The position numbers and the translations under genes are program-made. A stretch of 64,000 nt of DNA, from assembly GCA_002118135.1 (NCBI GenBank), contig BDIU01000156.1, positions 132,231 to 196,230 of the forward strand. Direction: 5' to 3'. This document shows positions 1 to 10,800 of the stretch, one piece after another. The notes beneath the pieces were generated by a model. It worked only from the letters and a program-made list of their open reading frames with translations, searched no databases and was not told the origin of the DNA. This stretch comes from Trebouxia sp. TZW2008 (Eukaryota > Chlorophyta > Trebouxiophyceae > Trebouxiales > Trebouxiaceae). The stretch's first letter is position 1, and every line of letters begins with the position of its first letter.

Positions 1-1330
1 TTCCAGCGCTGCAATGCACTATTGTGCTGATGTTGTAACACAAAGAGCTTTGACTGCTGCTGGACAGACTGTTGCTGCCTTCATACCTGCTTCTAGCCAA
101 TAGAGGCCAAGGCACAGTCATGTCAATGCTGCATCAGGGGAGACCTTGATTGCTGTTTCACAGACGCTTGATGCTTTGGGCGGTGCCTCCTAGAATCAGA
201 TGCCACAGCACTCAGAGTCTGTTCAGCAGATCTCAACTCTGCATTGCACTTTGCATTGACATTGCATCAGGCATAGTTTTGATTTCTGCTGGACAGACTG
301 GTGCTGCCGTAGTGTCTGCATCTAGCCAACAGAGGCCAATGGACAATGCTTCTCAGTGGCAGAGACTAAAGCACCAAAAGTCTGTTCAGCAGAAACCGAA
401 GATGAACCTCGTGTACATGCCCTGCATTTGTAAGCTCAACTTTGCAATGCACAGTCATGTCAATGTTGCATCACGGAAAGCTTTGATTGCTACTGTACAG
501 GCCGTTGGTGCCCCATAATACTGCTTCTGATAGGCAGATAGCACAGCACCAAGAATCTGCTCAGCAGATCTGAACTCTGCTAGGCACTGGTGTGTTGATA
601 TTGCATCAGGGAGGGCATTCACTGCTGCTCGACAGACTGTTGCTGCCTGAGTATCTGCATCTAGACAACAGAGGCCAATGCACAGTCATGTCACTGCTGT
701 ATCAGGGGAGGCTTTGGTTGCCACTCAACAGGCTCTTGATGTTTTGGGCGCTGCCTTTTAGAAGCAGATGCCACATCACCAAGGGTCTGTTCAGCAGATC
801 TCAACTCTGCAATGCACTTGTGCATTGATATTGCATCACGGCAAGCTTGCATTGCTACTGGACAGGCTGTTGCTGCCCTGGTCTCCTGCTTCTAGAAAAC
901 AAAGGCCAAAGCAGGAAAGGGCTCTTCAGCAAAAGTCAAAGATGGATTTGGTGTAGGTACTCTGCAGCTGTAAGCCCAACTTGCAATGCACAGTCATGTC
1001 GATGTTGCATCAAGCAAGATTTGAATTGCTACTGGACAGGCTGTTGATGTAGCGGCACCTGCTTCTGATAGGCAGATGCCACAGCTTCAAGAGTCTGTTC
1101 AGCAGATCTCAACTCTGCAATGCACTTTTGTGTTGATATTGGATCAGGAAGAGCTTTGATTTTTGCTGGACAGGCTGTTGCTGCCTGAGTATCTGCATCT
1201 AGACAGCAGAGGCGAATGCCCAGTCATGTCACTGCTGCATCAGGGAAGGCTTTGATTGCCACTCAACAGGCTCTTGATGCTTTGGGCACTGCCTTCAAAA
1301 AGCAGATGCCAAGGCATCACTTTCGAAAAG
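1..1330. repeat. Higher-order tandem repeat, about 550 bp period
   Basis: Blocks built on 'tgctggacagactgttgctg' and 'cactcaacaggctcttgatg' recur. The second motif appears near 160, 720 and 1260, and the first near 57, 630 and 1164, giving a unit of about 530-570 bp in roughly two and a half copies with shorter sub-repeats. No long clean ORF spans it. On the minus strand several units contain a short open stretch beginning L-D-A-D-T next to a 'tag' acceptor-like site. This could be a relic of the ABCF exon expected after the one at 2340-2678, because that linker usually has a similar motif. That reading is weak. The block most likely lies in an intron of the ABCF gene. Confidence 0.6.
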
Positions 1331-1670
1331 CAGCGCTCAAAGAATCGAGGGTCTGCTTAGCAAACAATGGAAGCCCTACCCCATGTCACAAATCCAGAAC
1401 AACAGCACATGGTGAGGCATGGACCACAGAGCCTGTGGCATTCTGATGCTTGACTTGACACGATTGACAGAATTTTCCATTGCATTCAAGCATCAGGGAA
1501 TCTGTGACACACCAAGAGCAAAAAAACATCTTTTGCCATTCACCTTGTGTGATCGTCCTGTGCTGACTGTGCAAGCTGTGTATGATATACTTATATACCT
1601 CTAACAGCCTGCTGCCTAGAAATCCTGTTGCAGAATATATTTATGATGGCAGCTACAAGGGCTTGTAGGC
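1331..1670. other. Unassigned spacer
   Basis: No convincing coding exon, RNA gene or mobile element is visible here. Short ORFs occur on both strands but lack recognisable motifs or good splice partners. It is probably intronic sequence of the ABCF gene on the minus strand. Confidence 0.3.
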
Positions 1671-1674
1671 ACAG

Positions 1675-2110
1675 CTGGCACAGCAGGCACAGCAGGCCAT
1701 CATAGACCTATGTGACGTCTGCTGCAGCTCTGTTGCCGAGGGACCCTGCTACCAGCTGAATCTTGACAAGTGCATCAACGCTCCAGCTGTGAAACGCGCA
1801 CTATGCAAGCAAGCTGAGGTATAAGCGTATGTGCACTCATAGACCTATGGACATCTGCTACAGCTCTGTTGCCAAGAGACCCTGCCACCAGCTGCATCTT
1901 GATGTGTGCATCAATGAATCATCTGTAGAATTCACACTGTGCAAGCAAGTTCAGGTGCAAGCGTGTGTGCACTCGTAGCCCTGTGTGACATCTGCTACAG
2001 CTTTGTTGCCGAGAGACCCTGCTACGAGCTGCATCTTAAGGTGCATTGCTCTTGCAGCTGTAACATTCACGCTGTGCCAGCAAGCTAAGGTCTGAGCTTG
2101 TGTGCTCTGA
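1675..2110. repeat. Tandem repeat, about 136 bp, three copies
   Basis: Three diverged copies start near 1700, 1838 and 1974. Each carries 'agctctgttgcc', then 'gagaccctgctac', then 'agctgcatctt', then a variable tail ending in 'tgtgcactc'. On the minus strand each copy has an acceptor-like '...cacag' or '...tacag' just before a short open stretch. This suggests copied exon edges of the ABCF gene, but stops and frame changes make all three copies non-functional as read. Confidence 0.6.
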
Positions 2111-2339
2111 AACGAGATGCCTTGAAACAACAAGGTTTTGTGGTGAGTCAGATGAAATGCAAAAAGCGCGCAGTAACAAGACAACAACCAGACCAACACA
2201 CGGTGATGATGTAAATAGCTATGCTGTCCAAGAAAGTGATGTCAGAGTGCTCATGACACGAGCAATCTAAGGACAAAATTGATGTGAGAAGCAAAACATG
2301 GAAAAGCAAACTGAGTGCATTAGGACAGAGCATACGCAC

Positions 2340-5300
2340 CTGTGCCAATTGAGATGCAGCCTTAGACTCAGCAGCATCAGCAGCTTTGTCGTCAACTTCT
2401 GCACCCTTGGCACCATTGCTGTCTCTGTGCTCTGCAGCTGTGGCGGCGGTGCCGTTGGCTGTGGCGGCAGTGCCGTCAGCTATGGCTGCATGTCCGTTGG
2501 CTGTGGCAGCATGTCCATTGGCAGTGGCTGCATGTCCGTTGGCAGTGGCCGCCTTGCTCTGGTCCGGCGCTACTCTGTTGAGCTGAGTGAGCAGAGTCTG
2601 CTCTTGCTTGAGCAGCTGAGTGCGCTCTGTGTCACATGCCAGCACAGCTTGAATGACTGTTGTGTCATCACCAGACACCTGCAGTTCCCACAGTCACAGT
2701 CTTGTGGTGATTGCACAAAACAGACTGCACTAATCATTGCAGTCGGTGCCATTGCAGCCAATCTTTCCACTTGTATCCAATTCCATATGCTGCTATTTTT
2801 GCAAGGGTGCATGCTGTTGATCTGACACATGGCCAGTATGGCAAGCTGTCATACACTTGCTCTCACGCCAAGACCCAGACACTGCGGCCTGAAAGCATGC
2901 TCCAGTGCTGCCCTGTCTGTAGACCATTGAAATGTCAAAAGCTAAGGCAGCTTCAAAGGACTGAACTGAGCTTTGAAAACCACAACAGCGCAGCTGATCA
3001 ACACCATCACAGCAATCATCAATATAAGCATCCGTGGAAGCATCACTGTCCACAATCTTGCAAACAACCAGCGCACAAAAAGAAGCGCTATGGTGCACAG
3101 AAAACCACACTTCCCTGCAACCGTCATTGTGCATGTCAATGCATAAGGATCCCAACCCCTTGCTCAGCCCTCAAGAATGCACACATCACAGCAAACACGT
3201 TTGCGCATGTCAAGGCTTGCAAATCTAACCTCATGCTCAATTGTTGGGAATGCACAGATTGCAAACATGGTTGCTCATGTCAATGCATAAGGATTCTAAC
3301 CTCTTGCTCAGCTCTCAAGAATGCACACATCACTGCAAGCATGTTTGTGCATGTCAAGGCTTGAGAGTCTGACCTCTTGCTCCACATGCAAGATTTGGCA
3401 ATTTTCTGGGATGCCCTTGATTTGGTGCTGGGCCATGGCCCGCAGCAGCGTGGTCTTGCCGGTACCGTTACGCCCAACCAGACCGTATCTCCTTCCGAAT
3501 GCCATTGTCACCGTTGCATCCTGTTCACAGCATTCGGGTCAGATGTAAAGGCAGGAAACATGATATACCCTACCAAATGATCTATAGAGACGGAAAACAG
3601 GATATGTCCCACCAGACCATATCTCATTCCAAAGGCCATCGTCACCTTTGCATCCTATGTACAACACGTGTGTCAGATGCAGAGACAGAACACAGCACAA
3701 GTCCTGTTGGGCTGCGACTCTGACAGCCATTCTGACTGTTGCAGCCTGTTCACAGCGTTTTAGTCAGATGTGGGGGCAGGAAAGAACCATGGTCCGCAGC
3801 AGTGTGGTCTAACCTGTATCATCACGCCCAACCAGACCCTATCTCCGTCAAAAAACCATTGTCACTGTTGCATTGTCACTGTTGCATCCTGTTGCACAAA
3901 AATAGAGTAGGCAACACTCAAGCAAGAAAACATGTACCATACACGCAGTGCAGACATCACAAAGCATGATGGAGCCATACAATGCCACGTCTCAATGGCA
4001 AGCATAGTACATCAGTGGTGCTTCGTAGCACATGATGACATTGCTGATGGTGTGCATCTTTCAGCTGTGGGTCTACAAGTCAGGCCAAGGACCAGGGTTC
4101 TACAAGGCCTCTGAAAAATCGGGGGTTGCCCTCCACAGGGGCAAAATTTCGCGGTGGCATTTTGGTTGGCGGTTTGCGGGGGCTGTCCACGGGCAATGAC
4201 GAGTGCGTGCGGGGTGCCAAGTTGCGATTTCTGTTCGAAAGCACATATTGCCTGTTATTCCATTTAATTGTGGTGTGGCAGCACCGTATTTGCTTAAAAA
4301 GCAAATACGCATCTTTTGCAGGCAAAATCTTTGTACAGCCCACAAAATTGATGTTCCAGCCATAATTTTGTGTGGGCTGCCCACTTTGATGCAATTTTTT
4401 GACGGGGTCTTTGCCCCCATCAAAAAATCAAATCAAGTCAAACTACGGGGCCTGCCCGCGCACGGCCGAAGGCCGGGCGCAGGTCGGGGGCCATGCCCCC
4501 CCGGGCAGAGCGGGGGGTGTAGAACCCTGCCAAGGACCTGATCCCAAGCATTGCATGCTAGGCTTCTGCAAGCAGCCAATGCAAAGGCACTCAATTGCAA
4601 GGCTGTTTCCACACCCTCAAAGTGTACTTCCAAATGCAAAGGGTTTGCAGAATCATTACCTCAATGAGCTCTTGGCCACCATTAGACACAGAGAAGTTCT
4701 CCAGGTGCAAATCCTTGCTGCCCATGGTGCCCTTGTTGCGCTGCACTTGAGGAGCGGCGCCTGCCATTGTCTCTGCTGCCCTTGCCTGAAACAGCACGCA
4801 ATGGTGTGACAGCAAGTTGATGCAAAAGCCGAAAGTGGGTCAACACATAAGCGTCTGCAGGTGGCAATGGTGACCTTGTTGCGCTGCACTTGAGGAGCAG
4901 CACCTGCCATTGTTTCTGCTGCCCTTGCCTGGCAAGCCACAGCATGATGAACTGTCTTGACAACTGTGTAAAGCAGGAGGGATACGCATTGCAACAGAAA
5001 CAGGGTTGGCATGCTCAAGCGGCAACGCTTGTCAATGTCTCCGCTGCCTAGCCTGGCACAAACCACACAGTGCAACAGTGCAACAGTTTCTCGGCAAGGC
5101 ATCAAACAAGCAAGGAGCCTGTCCTTGTTGCGCAGTACTTGAGGAGCGGCGCCTACCGTTGTCTCTGCTGCCCTCGCCTGGCAAATCACACACAGCTGAG
5201 ACCTCATAACAGCAACGCAATGCAGTAAGCATGTGTCAATATGTAGAGGAGGGGAGGTGGAAGACAGCAGAGTCTTTTCTTTGGGGAGGGGCGGTGGGGG

Positions 5301-6951
5301 GAGGGGGCGCAGGGATGTCGAATTGTGGAGGGGAAAAGAGGGGATGGTTGAAAGGCAGCCCCTGCCATTGTCTCTGTCATCCTGGTCTGGTAAAGCATAC
5401 ATTGCTGGCACTTCCTCACACTCAACACAATGCAGGAGAGAAGTGGTTGGGCGTACACATTGCCACATGCAGATTAGCACAAGCCTGTGATGCCTACTTG
5501 TACATATGCAGCTGCAGCTGTGCTGCTGTTTCCTTGGAGCCAACAATATATTCATGCCAGATGAGCAAGGTATGTTGCAGCAATAGCTAGTCATGTAATC
5601 CGTTGTCCGACCTGGTGAGCTGCCAGAGCTGCCCTGGCCGCTTTGTCATCCTTCTCAGCTTTCTTCTTCATCTTCGCTACATCTTTGTCCGTCTTCAGAC
5701 TCAGATCCTCATCTCCCTCAAATGGAGTTTGGATCATATCCCTCGCTGAAACACGCTCACTGGCATGCACGGTGGCTTTGTTCATTTCAGCCATGTTGAA
5801 TGGTCCACCTGCAAACAAGAACAGTAGAGGCTTAACATTAATCCTGCTCAATTGTCACAGGAAAAACTTGCTGTTCTGAAGGTTGCTGTTGCTTGCATTG
5901 TGGCCTTGTTCATTGAAGCTGCATCAACTGGTGCATCTGCAAAGAAGAACGGTAGAGGCTTGACATTAGTGCTGTTTCCTTTCCACAATCAGTACGTGCT
6001 GTTCTGACATCTGCTGGCATGCACTGCAGCCGTGTTCACTTCAGCCGCATTGAATGGTTCGCCTGTCAACAAGAAAGGCAGAAGCCAAGCCACACTCTTG
6101 CCCTCGGTACCATAACGGGCATACACTGAACTTTTGGCTTCCAAATGCAGGCCAGACATGAAAGCATTGCAGATGTTTTCAAGCTGAGCAGAACCCATAA
6201 AACGCATTGTCGCCCAGATCAACCCAACAGCATGCATGGAAGGTTGATGCTGACCTGCCAACACCCTGAAAGACGATTTGGAAGGCGCCTGATTCTGGCC
6301 AAGCTTAACGGCCAGCTGCTTGCATGCTTCCTGGCAGTCGTCATCATTGCTGAAATGCCCTCCGTTAACCTGCGCAATGAAGCTGTGATGCGCCCAAGTC
6401 ACACATTCTCTACAAAATGTCCGTGCTCGCCAGCGACATGGGGGTGCTTGACTGATGAAGCTGAGCAGATATGGCATTGTTCTGTGGTAAATGTCTGGAA
6501 TGGCTATGCCTTGGGGTGGGCAAGATTGGGGTGGGCATATATAAAGGGCTTGCGATACAACTTTGGGCCCTGAACTTGAATTGTGACGCGGCCTGTCTAC
6601 ATATATGTATGTATGCATGCATGTTGCAATGATTGCACCTGAATTGCTCAATATAGCACTGTCTCTTTGAATTGCACATTGCTGTGACATACTTTGCAAT
6701 ACAAACGTAAATCAAAGCTGGCTTGCATGGCTGCATTACCTAGTTGAGGTGCTATGTGACAATTCACGCAATGTGTAGAGGTGCGACCATACCAGAACAG
6801 CCCCAAAAGCATCAAAGGCCTCCTCGCCATCAGACCCAAATTCAAATTCGCAGTCCTCGAGGATGCTGACAACGTATTCAAACACGGTGTCATCTCCCTT
6901 GGTGCCTACCACCTGCTCTACCACTTGCCTGACTTCAGCTGGTGTTGGCAT
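2340..6951 (-). CDS. ABCF3: ABCF3/GCN20-like ABC-F ATPase, N-terminal half (partial)
   Basis: Soluble ABC-F ATPases of the GCN20/ABCF3 class have two ATP-binding domains and no membrane part; in yeast the relative acts in Gcn2 translational control. Seven minus-strand exons join in phase: 6951-6793, 6369-6265, 6183-6102, 5808-5612, 4785-4660, 3520-3374 and 2678-2340, giving 385 residues. The start is the ATG at 6951. The acidic N-terminus (CEFEFGSDGEEAFDAFGAVL) and the Lys-rich stretch in 5612-5808 match the family. The Walker A exon at 3374-3520 has GLVGRNGTGKTT followed by GIPENCQILHVEQE, both hallmarks of ABCF3. The 2340-2678 exon continues with GDDTT and then carries an Ala/Thr/Asn-Gly-His repeat insert. 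The third exon needs a GC donor (GAGG|GCAAGA) and is the least certain. The ABC signature, Walker B and second ABC domain are absent and should lie left of position 1. Confidence 0.85.
3130..3373 (-). repeat. Copies of the Walker A exon's 3' edge and donor
   Basis: Immediately downstream (in transcription sense) of the 3374-3520 exon, its last codons plus donor recur as 'gagcaagaggttag', 'gagcaaggggttgg' and 'gagcatgaggttag'. They are separated by repeated 'gcacacatcac...caagcatgtttg' sequence. The copies have no acceptor of their own and look like duplicated exon-intron junctions. Confidence 0.6.
3560..3900 (-). repeat. Two decayed copies of the Walker A exon start
   Basis: Minus-strand copies of the acceptor and start of the 3374-3520 exon lie upstream of it in transcription sense. 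The nearer copy (about 3605-3665) still reads D-A-K-V-T-M-A-F-G-M-R-Y-G-L-V-G, then diverges. The farther copy (about 3785-3895) has a duplicated 'tgcaacagtgacaa' and frame damage inside the Walker A region. Both keep a 'g/gatgca' acceptor-exon junction. Confidence 0.75.
4093..4529. mobile_element. hAT-like MITE with perfect 8-bp target-site duplication
   Basis: The 437-bp element has 12-bp terminal inverted repeats, CAGGGTTCTACA at 4093-4104 and TGTAGAACCCTG at 4518-4529. It is flanked on both sides by the identical 8-mer CCAAGGAC (4085-4092 and 4530-4537). Eight-base duplications and CAGGG-type ends are typical of the hAT superfamily. There is no transposase-sized ORF, so it is non-autonomous. 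The right end is strikingly GC-rich compared with its surroundings. It sits in an ABCF3 intron between the exons at 4660 and 3520. Confidence 0.9.
4786..5410 (-). repeat. Copies of the 4660-4785 exon start
   Basis: The acceptor and first codons of the ABCF3 exon (reading A-R-A-A-E-T-M-A-G-A-A-P-Q-V) recur at about 4850-4932 and 5110-5180, and more weakly at about 5350-5400. All lie upstream of the true exon in transcription sense. Similarity fades after about 25 codons, and none has the rest of the exon. A purine-rich stretch near 5245-5345 lies inside the array. Confidence 0.75.
5860..6064 (-). repeat. Copies of the 5612-5808 exon start
   Basis: Two short copies of the acceptor and exon start of ABCF3 exon 4 lie upstream of it, at about 5890-5951 and 6005-6063. 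The outer copy reads G-E-P-F-N-A-A-E-V-N-T-A-A-V-H-A-S, close to the real G-G-P-F-N-M-A-E-M-N-K-A-T-V-H-A-S, and then diverges. They repeat the pattern of acceptor-side copies upstream of real exons. Confidence 0.7.
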
Positions 6952-7842
6952 CGCGCAGTCTGACACCAATCCCGATCGGCCGCGTGTTCCACAAGCCTGT
7001 CGCTATTATAACAGCAAGCAAAGAGCTTGTCCAGGCCTAGTACTAACCAAAGCGCAGTCAGGTCAACTCAGATCAAACCCCGCTGTGTATGCTCGGAGCC
7101 GACAGAACGGGAGCACTGCCGAGATGTCACGAAGTGCAGGGTCCTTGCACAGGATGATCTACGTCTCGGCAGCTGATGTCGGTCAAAGCTGCACATACGC
7201 CTATTAGGCAGACCTAACAACAGCTGTGTGTCTGAGTCTTACACAGCTGTGTGAGATAACCGGTCCTTCTTCTTCATGCTGTCCCTCTGAGTGTCTAACT
7301 GGCAGTAAATTTGAAGCACACACTTTGACTTTGTCTGCCCAATGCTGCTATCATCTGCGGTTGACCACCTTTGTGGACACAGGCCTCTGGTGATCCAGGC
7401 TCTTCGACCGCTGCACATCAGTATGTCATGAAACATCATTGCCTGAGTACGTATATGGTACGTATATGGTAACACTGTGGTCACGGCTCGCTACCGCAGG
7501 ATGCATGTGGCCCTGCCGATATAGCATTGGTGTGAAGTGTGTTTGCCAAGACCAGTTACATTGGTCCAGAGCTTTACTGCTGACCCACTGAAAATCCTGA
7601 ATAGGACTAGGCAAAATGGCAAAAATGGATCTGCCAGCATGACTACAATGCATCTATGCGACTGATCCGGCGCATTACAGCTGCAGACGTCCTGTCGCTG
7701 CGCCATTAGCAGCTTGTTTGATCGTAGCATCGCCTGCATTGACTGCGCTCCAATCGCACGGCATTTTCCGCCATCTCCTCAGTGCTGACCTGTTGCATCT
7801 TCGATCACATGCATCTCACATAGAGGGTTGCGGACCACCGCG
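6952..7842. promoter_or_regulatory. Divergent intergenic region (ABCF3-like / MIC60-like)
   Basis: The 891 bp between the two start codons must hold both upstream regions. It has no repeat array and no coding exon I can support, in contrast to the introns on either side. A directly repeated 'gtatatggtac' lies near 7449-7468. No TATA box could be assigned with confidence. Confidence 0.45.
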
Positions 7843-10800
7843 ATGCAGCGCACACTCAAGGGAAATGGTGTGATCAAGCTATACGCATCTTCCCTCATCC
7901 GAGGCTATTCCTCCAAAAAGAAGGTAGATAACAACGCCCGCGCTGGCAAAGGAGGCGTTTACTCTCGCTGCTCTCGGCATCAACAACATCTGTTATGCGG
8001 CTTGCATACTATACTGACATCGCTTGTAGGGCTCAGCCAAATACCCAACTTTGCATGAGCCTGCAATTGCCAAGCCTGATGCCACTGGCGCTACAGCTGC
8101 CAATCCTGGCAACCATGCATACCCACCAACAGCAGGAACATCCACAGCTGCAAAGCCAAGCCAGCCGACCTCGTCCAATGGCACAACATCCAGTACAGGC
8201 ACTGCGCAGTCTTCAGCTGATGGAGCGGCATACACACCCATAGGCAAAGATGCAAAAGTCAACCAAAATAGCAGCAGCAGTACCAGCTCAACACAATCAT
8301 CAGGTGATTGCGCCTGATTTATCACACAACATTTTGATCAAGCCTAGCCTGGACCAAACTGATTGCTGGCTCAATGACTGTACCATGGAGTTGGGCAAGC
8401 AGCTCTTGGGGATCTTTGTATGCCATGGAAATTTGATCAGGACAAGTCGCTTGTGCTACCTGCGCTGTGCTGCAATAGCATGCCCTACAATGTACCATCA
8501 TGGCTGTCCTAGTCAATGGCCATGTGAGAATGCTATGGTTTTGAAGATGATTCAAAGCTTGGATGTAAGGCAAAGCCAAGCATTGCTGCGCAAGTGATTG
8601 TCGTGCACCTGCATGTCACTCAGCATCATTGCTGTTACCTCAACATCATTGCCCTTACGTCAGCATCGTTGTTCCTGCATGCAGCCAGCAGCTCATCCTC
8701 CTCCAGTCCAAACCCCCCTCAGGCTTCTGGAAGTCCATCCTCTTCTTCTGCAGCTCAGCCTCAGGCCCCATCTTCTTCCTCAAGGGCTCCCAGGGCAAGC
8801 CCTAATGCCAGCCCTGCTGAAGCCCCTGGCAATCATGCCTACAAGCCCATTGGTGCCTCTAGCCCTGTCAATAAAAGCACCCCAGCCAATAGCAGCAGCA
8901 ATCCACCAACTTCAGGTGATGACACAAAGCATTATGTTTTGGGTTTCCTACATCACCTCATGAATTTGACTGCTATTCAAAAGGCCATTCTTGCTTTTGT
9001 CCACAAACAAAACTAATTTTTCAATCAGAGGAATTGAAGTGTAGCTAACTACTTAAATGCAGTAACTTCATAACTGCAACTAGCATGGATGCGAGTCAGA
9101 AGCCAAATCTATCCAGGTCTGTAACAGCAAAACCCTGGAAAGCTCTTGGCTGGTCATGTTGCGAGGCAAAGATTTGTGACAAAGACACCGGGTGTGTGTG
9201 CTACAAAGTCTGGTGATCATGACTGTTGTTATGTAGGTGCTCCTGGCAACCATGCCTACCGTCCCACAGCTGGCGCTGCCTCATCATCAGGCAGGGGTCA
9301 ACCCCCAGGACCCCCACCTGCAGAGCCCCTGCCAGGTATGTTCAGGTCATGTACAATGACATGCATTGTTCTTGTCTGGTTTGAAGACATGACTGGCAAG
9401 ACAGCATCCTACAAATCTTGGGTCAAAAACTATTTGGATTTGCTGGAGAGGAAAGAAAGTCCAACTCACTCTTCCTTGCAGGGGCTAGAAACAGGGGGAG
9501 GCTGCACCCATACTTCCCCTTCGATGTGAGGCCCATCAGCGTTGCATTGTTGGGACTAGGCACATATCTGTATCTGGGCACTGAAAAGCAACAAACAGCA
9601 AGATAGGCAGGAAAACGTCCCAAAATTGCTTCACAGGAAGGAAATCTTGATCCACTTTGCTTGCAGGGGGTAGGAATAGGTGGAGGCTGCACCCATACTT
9701 CCCCTTTGATGTCAGGCTCATCAGCGTTGCATTGTTGGGACTAGGCGCATATCTATACGTGGGCACAGAAGAGCAGCATCAACCCAGGGTTGGGGATGGC
9801 AGAATTTTGGGGTCCCCAGACTCCCGAGAGCCTGACCCCAAACTGCTGCCCAGTGGTGAGCCTAAGCCTTTTGACGAAGAAGCTGTTGCCAAGTTTGAGC
9901 AGCGGCTTGAGCAACGCACCAAGCATGGACAGACACAGGATGACAGCCAGCATCAGCCCAATGCAAGGGACGGCAGAATCTTGGGGTCCCCAGACTCTCA
10001 AGAGCCTGAACCTAGGCTGCTGCCCAATGGTCAGCCTGAGCCCTTTGACGAAGCAGCAGTTGCAAAGCATGAGGAGCGGCTGCAACAGCATCAGCCTAGG
10101 GTGGGTGATAGGCGCAAGCTGGGGTCCCCAGACTCCAAAGAACCTCAACCTGAGACTCCGAGCAGTGACCAGAGCGCTGTAGGCAAACATGAGCAGAGAC
10201 TAGCACAGCGCTCTCAGCATGCTGATGACGGTGACAGTCAGCATCAGCCTAGGGTGGGTGATGGGCGTAAGCTGGGGTCCTCAGACTCAAAAGAGCCTCA
10301 GCCTGAGAATCTGCTTGGCGGCTCAACAGCAGGCAACAAGTCTCAGCGTCAGTCATCAGGCGATGGTGGTGGTGATCAAGACAGTCAGCATCAACCCCGG
10401 GTGGGTGATGGGCGCAAGCTGGGGTCCCCTGACTCTCAAGAGCCTGAGCCAGAGCGTTTGGATCACACTGCTTTGGACCTTGATGCTGTTGACAGACATC
10501 AGCAGCAGCTAGAGCTGAAGGCACGCCAGAAGGAATCTGAACAGGTTTGGCCATCAACTCTTGATGTCAGGGTTGTTTAATTAGTCGGTGATTTGGAAGC
10601 AGACTCCCAAAAACTGCACTGACGAGCAAGCTTTGGAAAAGCGCCAAAATCACATATTGTAGCAACGTGTGTCAAGGCTGTTTTGTGTGAGAGTGTACAC
10701 CGCTGTAGCTATTGAATGCTCTGCCTGCTTCACTGTCACCTGTCTTGCAAAGCCTCAAAAATAGACTTTGATGCTGTTGACAGACATCAGCAGCAGCTAG

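Noticed and set aside
2298..2825. 175-codon plus-strand ORF
   Set aside because: It is the antisense of the phase-supported ABCF3 exon at 2340-2678; the codon repeat keeps the opposite strand open.
4656..5594. 312-codon minus-strand ORF
   Set aside because: It runs in the wrong frame through the true exon 4660-4785 and its copies; the frame matching the family is a different one with clear splice sites.
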